A program made the translations under genes and the position numbers. Source: Paenibacillus montanisoli (GTDB lineage Bacteria; Bacillota; Bacilli; Paenibacillales; Paenibacillaceae). From it: a DNA stretch of 64,000 nt. Under the pieces are notes generated by a model. It was not told the origin of the DNA. It did not search any database and saw only the letters and a list, made by a program, of their open reading frames with translations. Numbering within the stretch: the first letter of the stretch is position 1; each line of letters starts with the position of its first letter. The stretch spans positions 62,001-126,000 of the forward strand of contig NZ_QLUW01000005.1 in the NCBI RefSeq assembly GCF_003268025.1. The letters run 5' to 3'. Below are positions 44,877 through 53,384 of the stretch, piece after piece.

Positions 44877-45410
44877 TTATGGTAAAACTGGCCCTTCTAC
44901 TACAGGCGGTGCAATAGGGATTACCACACCATTTACTTTTAAGCCACTTTCCGTATGAGAAAGTAGAGTTACTGCTGTTACTGTTTTTTGAATATTTTCA
45001 TTATCAACAAGAATGTCGCCTACTACTGGTAGAGCTGGACCATCAACGACAGTAGAAGAAATTCCTGTCAAGTTAAACCCAACAACTTGTTTTTTTACTT
45101 TTGTGTCATACGAAACCGTATCGGCTAATGTTGACGTTTTGTGCTGCTTTTGAGTATGGTGTTTTTGTTTTTTACCTTCGGCGGTATCCCATTCAACCGT
45201 TATAAGGTACTCATCTTCCGATTCTTGCGAGAATACTAAACTCGAAGCGTTCGCTTGCATTTGAGCATTGTTGTAGTTCAAAGCGAGTTGAACATCACCT
45301 TTACCCACAGTACCTATTCCTGTACTGGAATCGTATGTAACTGAAGCAAGAGCAGAACCCGATAAGGATAATGTTAGTGCTAGAGCCAAAACCGCGATTT
45401 TTTTCTTCAA
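44877..45410 (-). CDS. Small exported protein of unknown function
   Basis: 177 aa. Signal peptide (MKKKIAVLALALTLSLSGSALA). The mature part is beta-rich with a basic stretch KKQKHHTQKQHKTS that has several His residues, and a C-terminal Pro/Val repeat-like end (PIAPPVVEGPVLP). No family is recognised. The start is a TTG at 45410, eight bases after GGGAGG. The gene is more AT-rich than the surroundings and stands alone, with 446 bp of AT-rich DNA upstream. Confidence 0.65.
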   Translation of the reverse strand: MKKKIAVLALALTLSLSGSALASVTYDSSTGIGTVGKGDVQLALNYNNAQMQANASSLVFSQESEDEYLITVEWDTAEGKKQKHHTQKQHKTSTLADTVSYDTKVKKQVVGFNLTGISSTVVDGPALPVVGDILVDNENIQKTVTAVTLLSHTESGLKVNGVVIPIAPPVVEGPVLP

Positions 45411-45856
45411 AGAAAATTCCTCCCAAAGTATTATCTGTATACTAATAGGAGGGTCGGTTACACTATTCGCTCCATTCAGTCCAAGTGTCCATATATAGAC
45501 TGAACTTCTCAGCTCCCCTGTAGATTATGATACAAAATGGGACTTATTCTCTAGCGGCGCCACTAGCGAAATAACCAGATCATAGTCCTAATCCCTTATT
45601 TTAGTATAGGCCAAAGGTACATTTATGTATAATACATATAAGATTATATTATATAGACTCTAATCTATATATTGGAAAGTGGCATTCTCTTTGAAACTAC
45701 TTCAGGCTGCAATGCTTTCAACAACTGCTAAGATTAATCAAAGTGAAGCTATAAAGCTTAAGAAAAGGGTACGATGACCAATGATAATATCAGAATCAAA
45801 AAGAACCTCTCATCCGCTAATCGGAAGAGAGGTTCTATTCTTTCTAATCGCGGCCC
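45411..45856. other. 446-bp AT-rich gap
   Basis: There is no supported gene. It holds the terminator of the pel-cotH operon (45798-45837) and AT-rich DNA. A 28-codon plus-strand frame from TTG 45691 (LKLLQAAMLSTTAKINQSEA and on) lacks a ribosome site and is best read as a remnant or chance. Confidence 0.5.
45798..45837 (-). terminator. Terminator of the pel-cotH-VTC-DUF4956 operon
   Basis: AGAACCTCTC/GAGAGGTTCT (45802-45811 with 45827-45836) is followed on the minus strand by TTTTTGATT, 20 bp past the DUF4956 stop. Confidence 0.85.
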
Positions 45857-46537
45857 TTATGGCGCATAGTCCCCATTGTAGCTTACGAGGATGGCATCCT
45901 TGACGCCATCGAAGTTCGATATCTGATTGACGAATGAGGTGTTATCGTCGCTCAAGCGGATTTCCACGGTCATTTCCGTCATGTCTTTGCGCACCGTCTT
46001 GGATTTCAATACATGCTTCTTTCTGCGCAGCACCGCTCTGACTTGATCGCTCGCCCGCTCCTCATAATTCACGATCAACAAGTACGGCAAGTCCTTTCTC
46101 TCGCGCTTCGCCAGTATAAACAGCACGGCGCTGACTGCAATCGAGCCTAAAATCGCAATCGGGTAAATCTTCGCCCCGGTTGCGATCCCCACCGTAATCG
46201 ACCAGAACATATACATTATATCGAGCGGATCTTTAACTGCCGTCCGGAATCGGACGATGCTTAGCGCGCCGACCATCCCGAGCGAGAGAACAATATTCGT
46301 GCTGATCGTCATAATGACAATCGTTGTCAACATCGTCATAATCACGAATGTCAGGTTGTAGTTGTGACTGTAGACCACGCCCCGGAACGTCTTGTAGTAC
46401 GTCCAGTAGATGAACATGCCAAGCAGGAAGGAAATAAGCAAGCCCACGACGATTTCCACTATCGATACCTGCCTAAAGGCTTCAAGCTCTAGAATGCTGC
46501 TCTTGATCACTTCTTGAAAATTAATGGTATCCCCCAC
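45857..46537 (-). CDS. DUF4956 membrane protein
   Basis: 226 aa. Three or four transmembrane segments (about 25-45, 60-85, 100-125 and 128-145) include LSLGMVGALSIVRFRTAVKDPLDIMYMFWSI (quoted in two parts here: LSLGMVGALSIVRFRTAVKD, then PLDIMYMFWSI), a hallmark of this family. A cytoplasmic alpha/beta domain follows (about 150-226). Its function is not established; the family is commonly found beside VTC-domain and CotH genes. The start is a GTG at 46537, behind GGGAGGCGGGC. It is the last gene of the operon, 22 bp after the VTC gene. Confidence 0.85.
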   Translation of the reverse strand: MGDTINFQEVIKSSILELEAFRQVSIVEIVVGLLISFLLGMFIYWTYYKTFRGVVYSHNYNLTFVIMTMLTTIVIMTISTNIVLSLGMVGALSIVRFRTAVKDPLDIMYMFWSITVGIATGAKIYPIAILGSIAVSAVLFILAKRERKDLPYLLIVNYEERASDQVRAVLRRKKHVLKSKTVRKDMTEMTVEIRLSDDNTSFVNQISNFDGVKDAILVSYNGDYAP

Positions 46538-46559
46538 GTACGCCCGCCTCCCCCTTAAC

Positions 46560-47267
46560 CTAATCCGCGAAGGTCTTTCTTCTTTCGCGGCAAATCACAT
46601 ATTTGGAAATCGTAGACCGGTTCGCGGCGGACATTTGCACGAGGCCATTAATGAAATCCGGCAGAAATTGATTATATTTCACTTCCAGAATGGTCTTCGG
46701 CCCTTCGATCGATTCGATCATAGGCAAATCTTGATCGAACATATCAAGCGACTGCACGCTCGCCTTCAAGCACTTATCGAATGTAATTCGTACATCGCTG
46801 ACCGGGTAGATATACGCTTCCCGGATGTAGTCGACGACGACGGCCGGCTTCAAGAAGCCGTGCTTAGTGTCGAAATAAAAGTCTCTGGCCAGCGGATGAT
46901 TAAGCTCCGGCAGAAATTCAAAGTCGCCTGCGATAAGGCTGTCGAATTGCTCGCGCGTCAGGCCAACCGATTCTTTTGCGACATAGTCATGAAATTTGCT
47001 TTTGCGTTCGAGCTTGATCAAGCTGTCGCTCTTGTTATAAATGCGAATCCGGTACTTCTTGCGCTGGAAGATGCCGTTATTCTTATCAAGCAGCGCCGTC
47101 TCATGCACATTGTCGAAATACAGGCTGCGAATATGGTAACCCTCCCGGCCGATGGAGTTCTCGTCCATCCGAAGCACGGAGCCAACGCGTTCGCGAAGCC
47201 CTAAGTACTCGTGATAATGGATATAGTACTTCAATTCATGTCGAAGCTTCTTCCCCGCAAACTGCAT
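46560..47267 (-). CDS. VTC-domain protein (polyphosphate polymerase family)
   Basis: 235 aa, single VTC-type tunnel domain. Basic and acidic residues expected in the nucleotide tunnel are present: RHELKYYIHYHEY at the N-terminus, YFDNVHETALLDK, KYRIRIYN, IKLERKSK and TILEVKYNQFLPDFI near the C-terminus. The yeast VTC4 domain makes polyphosphate from ATP; bacterial relatives are mostly uncharacterised. No membrane segment is present, so it may act with the adjacent DUF4956 membrane protein. It is 25 bp after CotH-2. Confidence 0.85.
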   Translation of the reverse strand: MQFAGKKLRHELKYYIHYHEYLGLRERVGSVLRMDENSIGREGYHIRSLYFDNVHETALLDKNNGIFQRKKYRIRIYNKSDSLIKLERKSKFHDYVAKESVGLTREQFDSLIAGDFEFLPELNHPLARDFYFDTKHGFLKPAVVVDYIREAYIYPVSDVRITFDKCLKASVQSLDMFDQDLPMIESIEGPKTILEVKYNQFLPDFINGLVQMSAANRSTISKYVICRERRKTFAD

Positions 47268-47292
47268 CGTTTATCCGCCTTTCCTGCGACCT

Positions 47293-48777
47293 TCACTTCA
47301 GCCCGTAAGCGTTCATCTCCGCATCCGATAACCGGAACTGCTGCCGTACCTGCTTCGTCAATTCGGCAGGCCGCTTGGCAGCGAAGCTTACCAGCTTGTC
47401 CGTCTCCGCATGCCAGCCGCTCACTGTCCCGCCCCAGCGTTCCTGATGGCGTTCCATCTCCGGTTCAAGCGCAGCCCGCGCCCGATCAATTGCGGCCGTA
47501 ACCGTCTCCGTGCTCAGCGGACCGTTCAACAGCGTACCGAACCTTTTTAGGAACCGCTCACGCATGCCGGCATCCTGAAGCAGGGTTTGAAACAGCTCCA
47601 CGGACGGATGCGAGGCCAGCGCCGGAGATAACAGTCTGTTCAACGTCGGCTCATCCGCTTTCCCAAAGCCGAGATCGGCGTCGTACAAGAGCCAGCGCCA
47701 CTTGCCATCGTGCTGATCGGAACGCCAGTAACGAATATTGTGGTCAGGCCAATCCGTATTGCCGATATAAGCCTCCACAATCATGTAATCGAACAAATTA
47801 TCCGTATCGATCATCGATTCCAGCTTCCGAATGTCCGGCGGTGACGAAGACCGCGCATCGCGCAGCTCTTCGAGCAGCAGCTTGAATGCTTTGTCGCCGC
47901 CGGCCTTCGCTTCGCCGTCCGATTCAAGCAAATCGATGGATTTGGTTTCAAGGCCATGACGATCGGCAAGCAGCTGCTCATCCAGCTTCTCGCGCAAATC
48001 ATAAATGCCCCAATAGCGATTATTCAAGTAAACCGCAACAGGTCTGTACGCCTGCACATCTTCCAAGATCGGTTCCGCAATTAGCGAAGACAAGCTGTCG
48101 CGCATATGGGTCAGCGGGAAATCCTGCCCGCCGTTCCGAAGAATAATGGAATTGTACGCTTTCCGCTCCCGCTGATCGAAGAACCGGTATGCAAAGCTCT
48201 TCCCGCCATACTTCTTCTTCGCCTTCAATTCCAATGATTGCTGCGGCTGCAGACGCGATTCGCCGCCAAACAACTCCATTCCAGCGCCGCTTTCATAGGC
48301 AAGCGCACCCTCCGGGTCGAACCATTGGAAGCGGGCCGGAATCGTCTCCTCCGAGAGCCTGTCCAGGTTGGCGAGCACAACCGCTACAGGCAAGGCCGGC
48401 TTTGCTCCGATGCCGAAGAAACCGGCCGTTTCAGGTCCGGCCGTGCCGTCCTCGTAAAATAGCTTGGCTCTCACCAGCACCGTTCGATCGAGTACAATGG
48501 GCTTATCGTATGCAGTAGCAGCCGCAGTCGGCTCCGCTCCGTCCAAGGTGTAGACCAGCTTTCCCTTCATCCGCTCATCCCCGCTTAATGCGATGGCAAG
48601 CTTAGTACCTTCCGGATACCATCCTGGCTGAAGAGAGAAGCGAGGTTCCGCATTGTAACTCACATCCTGATGAGACTTTCCCTCGTTACTGCTCTGCCGT
48701 TCCATCAAGCGCCAGCCGAGCATCGCGATTGCGACCAGCACCAGCAAGAGTGAAATTCCAATCTTCTTATTCGACAT
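47293..48777 (-). CDS. Membrane-anchored CotH-type protein kinase
   Basis: 494 aa. An N-terminal transmembrane anchor (KIGISLLLVLVAIAMLGW) precedes a chitobiase-like Ig module (about 45-115, LVYTLDGAEPT) and a CotH kinase domain (about 125-430). Visible kinase-like features are VYLNNRYWGIYDLREKLDEQ, GNTDWPDHNIRYW and the metal-binding LLYDADLGFG. CotH proteins are atypical extracellular kinases, known from spore coat. The start is the ATG at 48777, overlapping the upstream CotH gene by 11 bp; GGGAG lies five bases before it. A reading to 48903 is not supported. Its substrate here is unknown. Confidence 0.87.
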   Translation of the reverse strand: MSNKKIGISLLLVLVAIAMLGWRLMERQSSNEGKSHQDVSYNAEPRFSLQPGWYPEGTKLAIALSGDERMKGKLVYTLDGAEPTAAATAYDKPIVLDRTVLVRAKLFYEDGTAGPETAGFFGIGAKPALPVAVVLANLDRLSEETIPARFQWFDPEGALAYESGAGMELFGGESRLQPQQSLELKAKKKYGGKSFAYRFFDQRERKAYNSIILRNGGQDFPLTHMRDSLSSLIAEPILEDVQAYRPVAVYLNNRYWGIYDLREKLDEQLLADRHGLETKSIDLLESDGEAKAGGDKAFKLLLEELRDARSSSPPDIRKLESMIDTDNLFDYMIVEAYIGNTDWPDHNIRYWRSDQHDGKWRWLLYDADLGFGKADEPTLNRLLSPALASHPSVELFQTLLQDAGMRERFLKRFGTLLNGPLSTETVTAAIDRARAALEPEMERHQERWGGTVSGWHAETDKLVSFAAKRPAELTKQVRQQFRLSDAEMNAYGLK

Positions 48778-50479
48778 AGAACTCCCTAACGCCGAAGTAG
48801 TCGTTATCATCCACATGACTAAAGGTATCAAAAGCCGGCGTGGCATTGCCCTTTGCATCTCGAGCTTCCACTTTGAAATAATAATGTCCCGGCGGCAGTT
48901 CATCGATCGTGACGGAATTTGCAGTCAGCTTCTCCGATTTGAAGATCGGGCGAGCAAATGACGGTTCCTTCGCGATTTGGAACTTATAACCGATCTCGTC
49001 TCCTTGCAAGTCGTACGAGATCTCCCAATCGAACCGGCGCTTGCCGCCCTCGGCACGCGGTTCATCGAGATAGAATGGCATCGGGTTCTCGAGCGCAGCC
49101 ATAAACTTCTGCTCATTCAAGACAGGCAGCTGCTTGATCCGCTCTACCTCGCCGTTCCACTCCGAGTAGGGGTAGCGCAGGGAGGACAAGTCCGGCGTAC
49201 GGCTGACAAACTCATTCACGATCGGTTTATACGTGCCGATAAGCTTGCCTAGTTCGTCGGGGTTAATGTACGTCTTCAGCTCCTTGATTTTGTCCAGCAG
49301 CTGCTGAACGTTCGCAGGTTTCTTGAAGAAGCGGTTCTCCAGCTTTACGCCCCAATAATTGTGGATCCCCCGATGCCAGCTCGCCCGCGATTCTGTCGGA
49401 ATGCCTTTATAATCATAGTATCCCAGCGCCCCGTCATAGTCCCACGGCAGAAAAAACCACTTCTCCGAGTTCAAAGGCGAATACAACATGAAGTTCTGCG
49501 AGTTCGTATCCACATTATCCAGAAGGATATTCGTCCCCAGCCAAGTCAGGAAGTTATCTCTGTCAAAATAACGATCGACGACATCGTCAATATCCAAGGA
49601 AAGATCGTTCAGATCCCGGAGCATCTTAAGCAGCTTCGAATGGTCGTCGCTTCCTTTTATCTCCAAAATTCGTTCGAACTTCGACTGGTCATAAGCAGGG
49701 TCATCTTTCATTTTGAGAGCTTCGCCGAGCAGGAATTCAAAGTTAGCCGCCTTGTATAATTGCCCGTTCGGATCAAGGCCGTGTGAACGCAAAAAAGCTT
49801 TATTCGGCTGTTCAATCTGCTCATATAGACCGTAATCCTGAAAGCCGGGCACATTTCCGGTCAAATCCTTCACATGCAGACGAACGTATTGGGTTCGCAA
49901 GCTTGTGAAATCGGGAAGCCGTTTAAAGATATCGAAGCTGATTTTATTTCGCATTCGCGTAAAATCATAGGCGTGCTTGACGAGGTTGATCGTACTTTGG
50001 CTGCGCCAAAGCCCGGCTTTGTCGAAGAGCTTCACCTTGTAGCTTTTTTGATCTGCGCGCGCAGCGATGGAGGAGTTTCCCCTCAAGCTGATCTGCGCAT
50101 TTGGATGCGTAGAGCCAAAGCCAAACATGCCGGACTTCGGCGACTGCTCATCGCCCTCTTGAATGATGATTTCCATCGTCTTCTCATCCGTATTTTCCTC
50201 TTTGGTCATAATGCTGTTGAGCTTCGACCATGTCATGGGATGCTCCGCCGTTTTATTCATGGCCGAAACCGTTATGTAAAGGTCTACCACATCAGTCGGA
50301 CTGTCCTGTTGATAGACCGATCGATCTTCAACCAGCTTCGCGCTAAAGGCTGCAGCCAATTCAATCTTGCTCGCAGCCGGCTGATCATTCGTTCGGTCCG
50401 CTGCCGTACAACCGCTCAAGACAACAAGCATGGCCGCCAAGGTTCCCCACGTCAACAAGCCCTTATTTCTTTTGTTCAT
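48767..50479 (-). CDS. CotH-type kinase, lipoprotein form
   Basis: 570 aa. A lipoprotein signal (VVLSGCTAADRTN, lipobox Cys at about residue 24) anchors a CotH kinase domain (about 100-420). Kinase features are ISLRGNSSIAARADQKSYKVK, KISFDIFKRL, YGLYEQIEQPNKAFL, LLDNVDTNSQNFMLY and the metal-binding LPWDYDGALGYYD. The C-terminus is a fibronectin-like beta module (about 480-570). Both aspartates of the DxD-like site are present, so it looks active. It is translated ahead of, and overlaps, the second CotH gene. The ATG at 50479 has AGGAGG five bases upstream. Confidence 0.88.
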   Translation of the reverse strand: MNKRNKGLLTWGTLAAMLVVLSGCTAADRTNDQPAASKIELAAAFSAKLVEDRSVYQQDSPTDVVDLYITVSAMNKTAEHPMTWSKLNSIMTKEENTDEKTMEIIIQEGDEQSPKSGMFGFGSTHPNAQISLRGNSSIAARADQKSYKVKLFDKAGLWRSQSTINLVKHAYDFTRMRNKISFDIFKRLPDFTSLRTQYVRLHVKDLTGNVPGFQDYGLYEQIEQPNKAFLRSHGLDPNGQLYKAANFEFLLGEALKMKDDPAYDQSKFERILEIKGSDDHSKLLKMLRDLNDLSLDIDDVVDRYFDRDNFLTWLGTNILLDNVDTNSQNFMLYSPLNSEKWFFLPWDYDGALGYYDYKGIPTESRASWHRGIHNYWGVKLENRFFKKPANVQQLLDKIKELKTYINPDELGKLIGTYKPIVNEFVSRTPDLSSLRYPYSEWNGEVERIKQLPVLNEQKFMAALENPMPFYLDEPRAEGGKRRFDWEISYDLQGDEIGYKFQIAKEPSFARPIFKSEKLTANSVTIDELPPGHYYFKVEARDAKGNATPAFDTFSHVDDNDYFGVREFYVE

Positions 50480-50523
50480 GTCATCCTCCTACCTTCTCTT
50501 GCGAAGAAGCGATATACGCAGGG

Positions 50524-51963
50524 CTACTCTTCTTGACTGCTCTTCAACATGCGTGTGTAGCGGTTGTCATACTCTCTGGCAATGAGCGGCTGCGCGCTGA
50601 AAGTATAGTAATTCAAATTGCGCATCAAATAGATCAATCTTGCCAGCGTCAGCAAGAGCGTAATGAACGAGGCCATGAAGAACGAGAAGCCTTGCTCGCG
50701 CAGCGCCACCGAAATGATCGTAAAGAAGGTGTTCAGAACGAGAAACGCCGCCGATAAGAACAGCACGCCTTTGCGGTCATCGAAATAGAGCAAAATCAGT
50801 ACCGTAACATTGAAAATAATATAAGCGTAAAAGGCCATAACAAGAATGTTATACACGTCGATTTGCGCGGATGTAAAACCGATCAACGGCAGAAATCGAA
50901 TGCCCATGGCGATCGCCATAATGGAGAAGAACAGCTGCACCCCCATTATAATCGACAATTGCTGGGAAATAACCTGGTAGATACTGCGTTTTGCTTTGTC
51001 GATATCGAGAATCGAGCCGCGCGTTAATATGGCCGAATAATAGGCTTTGAATTGCGGATAGAACGCGGTCTCCAGCGTAACCGTAAATAGAATCATCGTC
51101 GGTACGGCGGATATAAAGCTGTAAAATACGGCAATGTCATATTCCGGCGCCATCCGGAAGTACCCGCCGACCATTTGACCGGCAGAACCGAACCATTGTA
51201 TGAATTGATGCGAGTACAATCCGACCGCGCTCAAGGCTCCAATTGCAATCAAAGAAGGATATTTGCGCAGGTAGGCGAAGAACGAGAAGCTTGGCAGCAT
51301 CTTTTTGCCCGTACGGAAGAACCGTTCAATTTGGAAGAGCAGCATTCCTGCCGTTACGGCGAAGCCAATGTCCATGGCAAACAGGATATTGGCGATCATA
51401 TTCGCATGATCCAAGAAATGCACGACCGCCAAGACAAGAAGAAGCGCCACTGCCGCACCCGTTACGAACGCGTAGCTGATAAACCGAACGTTCTTCATGG
51501 CCGAAATGAAGATATTCATATTCCAAATCGTGATCAAAATCATATAGAGCGTAAATAGCGCGACCTTTATGGCAAACGTCAGCCCGGTCACCGATAAAAA
51601 AATAAGTGCAGGGACTGCGCCGATGATATAGTTTACAATGATACATCCGTAGAAGGATGGAAGAAGCGCGTCGACATAGCCCAAATAGATGAAATCCGAT
51701 ACCGAACGCGTAATGAACATGGTCAGCAAATTGGAAAACACATAAGAGAATGTGAACGCATAGACGGTGCAAGCAATGAACAGCTCGCGATCCATGAAGG
51801 CGATATCGTTCCCGATCAAAATCACTTGAACGGCGAGCACCAGCAAAATACAAGCCAGCATAGGTCCGATTGTAACAATGGAGGAGTAGGAGAACGCTTT
51901 GAGCTTGTTGACGAGACCTGTTTTATCAAACAGCTTTCTTAATTCGAAACCGATACCGGCCAT
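50524..51963 (-). CDS. pelG: Pel polysaccharide flippase-like membrane protein PelG
   Basis: 479 aa with about 12 transmembrane segments (MOP/Wzx-like fold). PelG is the membrane part of the Pel synthase complex that moves the polymer across the membrane. The N-terminus MAGIGFELRKLFDKTGLVNK is the characteristic PelG start. It overlaps the pelF stop by one base (TAATG) and sits in the standard pelF-pelG order. Confidence 0.92.
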   Translation of the reverse strand: MAGIGFELRKLFDKTGLVNKLKAFSYSSIVTIGPMLACILLVLAVQVILIGNDIAFMDRELFIACTVYAFTFSYVFSNLLTMFITRSVSDFIYLGYVDALLPSFYGCIIVNYIIGAVPALIFLSVTGLTFAIKVALFTLYMILITIWNMNIFISAMKNVRFISYAFVTGAAVALLLVLAVVHFLDHANMIANILFAMDIGFAVTAGMLLFQIERFFRTGKKMLPSFSFFAYLRKYPSLIAIGALSAVGLYSHQFIQWFGSAGQMVGGYFRMAPEYDIAVFYSFISAVPTMILFTVTLETAFYPQFKAYYSAILTRGSILDIDKAKRSIYQVISQQLSIIMGVQLFFSIMAIAMGIRFLPLIGFTSAQIDVYNILVMAFYAYIIFNVTVLILLYFDDRKGVLFLSAAFLVLNTFFTIISVALREQGFSFFMASFITLLLTLARLIYLMRNLNYYTFSAQPLIAREYDNRYTRMLKSSQEE

Positions 51964-53381
51964 TAGCGCCCCCCTCCTCCGTAAGTCCGATATAACGACT
52001 TGTAGTTGTTAATGAACGCTTCCCGCGTATAACGGTTACGTGCGCGTTCAAGTCCGTTGCCGCCATATTCTTTGCGCAGCCGCCCGCTTTGGCACAGCGT
52101 TACGATCGCTTGTCCGATCTGCTCGTAGTTCATAACCGGAACTACGGTTCCGGCATTCCCGTACTCGTCATCCGCGCCGTACAGCAGTTCCTTGCAGCTG
52201 CCCACGTCAGTCGTTACGAAAGGTTTACCGGCGGCCATGCCTTCGAGCACCGCAAGCGGCTGGCCCTCGCTGATGCTCGTCAGCACGAGAACATCCATTT
52301 TCCCGATGTAGTCCTTGATATCGACGCTGCCGGTAAAGATGACATCCTTCAGCTGCAGCGACTCGATCAGCTGTAAACATTCTTCATAATACTCCAAGTC
52401 TTCCTCGTACGGCCCCATGATGAAAAACTTCGCATCCGGCACTTCGTACTTCACGTACTGGAAGCTCAGAATCATGGTCTTAATGTCTTTGATCGGAACA
52501 ACGCGCACGAGACCGCCGATCCAAAGCGGCTCGCCGGCGGGCTTGGCCGGAAGCCCCGCGAAATCAGCGACGCCTACGCCGTTAGGTATGATTTGAATCT
52601 TCTCTTCCTCGCAGCCAAGCTCGATCTGAATCTCTCTGTTGCGGTTGAACAGCGTAATGACTTGATCCGCATACTGGTAAGCGCAGGCGGAAAGCGTATA
52701 GAAGTATTCGATCCATATATCCTTGAAGTAGCCCTTCACCCAATCCGCCTTAATGATTTCTTCTTCCCGCTCCCGCGAGTAGATGCCATGTTCCGTAAGC
52801 AGCATCGGCTTCTCGTATACATGCTTGCCCAGACTCGCAATAACGCCTGCATAACCGGTCGAAACCGCATGGTAGATGTCCGCTTCGGGCACCGGTTCTC
52901 TGGCGGTCAGCAGCAGCGGAAGAATCATGGAGCGAACCGTCCAAAACATCTCCGTGAACGGGATTTGCGGATACTTCATCATGCAGAGCTCGCTCATAAT
53001 GTCGAAATAATCTTTGCTCATGAGGAAATCAGCGGCATTCTTAAGCTTAGGATGATGAAGCACTTGCAGGATTGGTCCCCAGTCCACCTGTTCGCCGCCG
53101 CCGATCAGCGACTTCAAAGCGCCCTTTTCCTCTCTGCTCAACTTAACGCGGTGACCCCATTGGCCATCGATCCGCAAATAATCATCCAGGAAGACCTCCC
53201 GAACCTCGACAAGATTATCGGGAAGCGTATATTTATACTTCCCCTTTTGCTTTCGTTCCGCGGCGATGGCATAGACAACGAATTCATGCTCCGGCATATG
53301 GCGGATCAGAGCATGAATCCAGCTCGAAACGCCGCCTGTTATATAGGGGTAGGAGCCTTCCGCAACTAAACATATTCTCAC
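51963..53381 (-). CDS. pelF: Pel glycosyltransferase PelF (GT4 family)
   Basis: 472 aa cytoplasmic glycosyltransferase with the GT-B fold. The N-terminus RICLVAEGSYPYITGGVSSW is typical of PelF, and the C-terminal domain has VLTSISEGQPLAVLEGMAAG with the catalytic ExxxxxxxE pattern. PelF uses UDP-GalNAc/GlcNAc in Pel synthesis in other species. The start is a GTG at 53381, eight bases after GGAGG that lies within the end of the previous gene. It is 3 bp after the deacetylase gene and coupled to pelG. Confidence 0.94.
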   Translation of the reverse strand: MRICLVAEGSYPYITGGVSSWIHALIRHMPEHEFVVYAIAAERKQKGKYKYTLPDNLVEVREVFLDDYLRIDGQWGHRVKLSREEKGALKSLIGGGEQVDWGPILQVLHHPKLKNAADFLMSKDYFDIMSELCMMKYPQIPFTEMFWTVRSMILPLLLTAREPVPEADIYHAVSTGYAGVIASLGKHVYEKPMLLTEHGIYSREREEEIIKADWVKGYFKDIWIEYFYTLSACAYQYADQVITLFNRNREIQIELGCEEEKIQIIPNGVGVADFAGLPAKPAGEPLWIGGLVRVVPIKDIKTMILSFQYVKYEVPDAKFFIMGPYEEDLEYYEECLQLIESLQLKDVIFTGSVDIKDYIGKMDVLVLTSISEGQPLAVLEGMAAGKPFVTTDVGSCKELLYGADDEYGNAGTVVPVMNYEQIGQAIVTLCQSGRLRKEYGGNGLERARNRYTREAFINNYKSLYRTYGGGGR

Positions 53382-53384
53382 TTG

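Noticed and set aside
45691-45777. 28-codon plus-strand frame in the gap after the pel operon
   Set aside because: There is no ribosome site, it has a TTG start and no recognisable family; treated as a remnant or chance.
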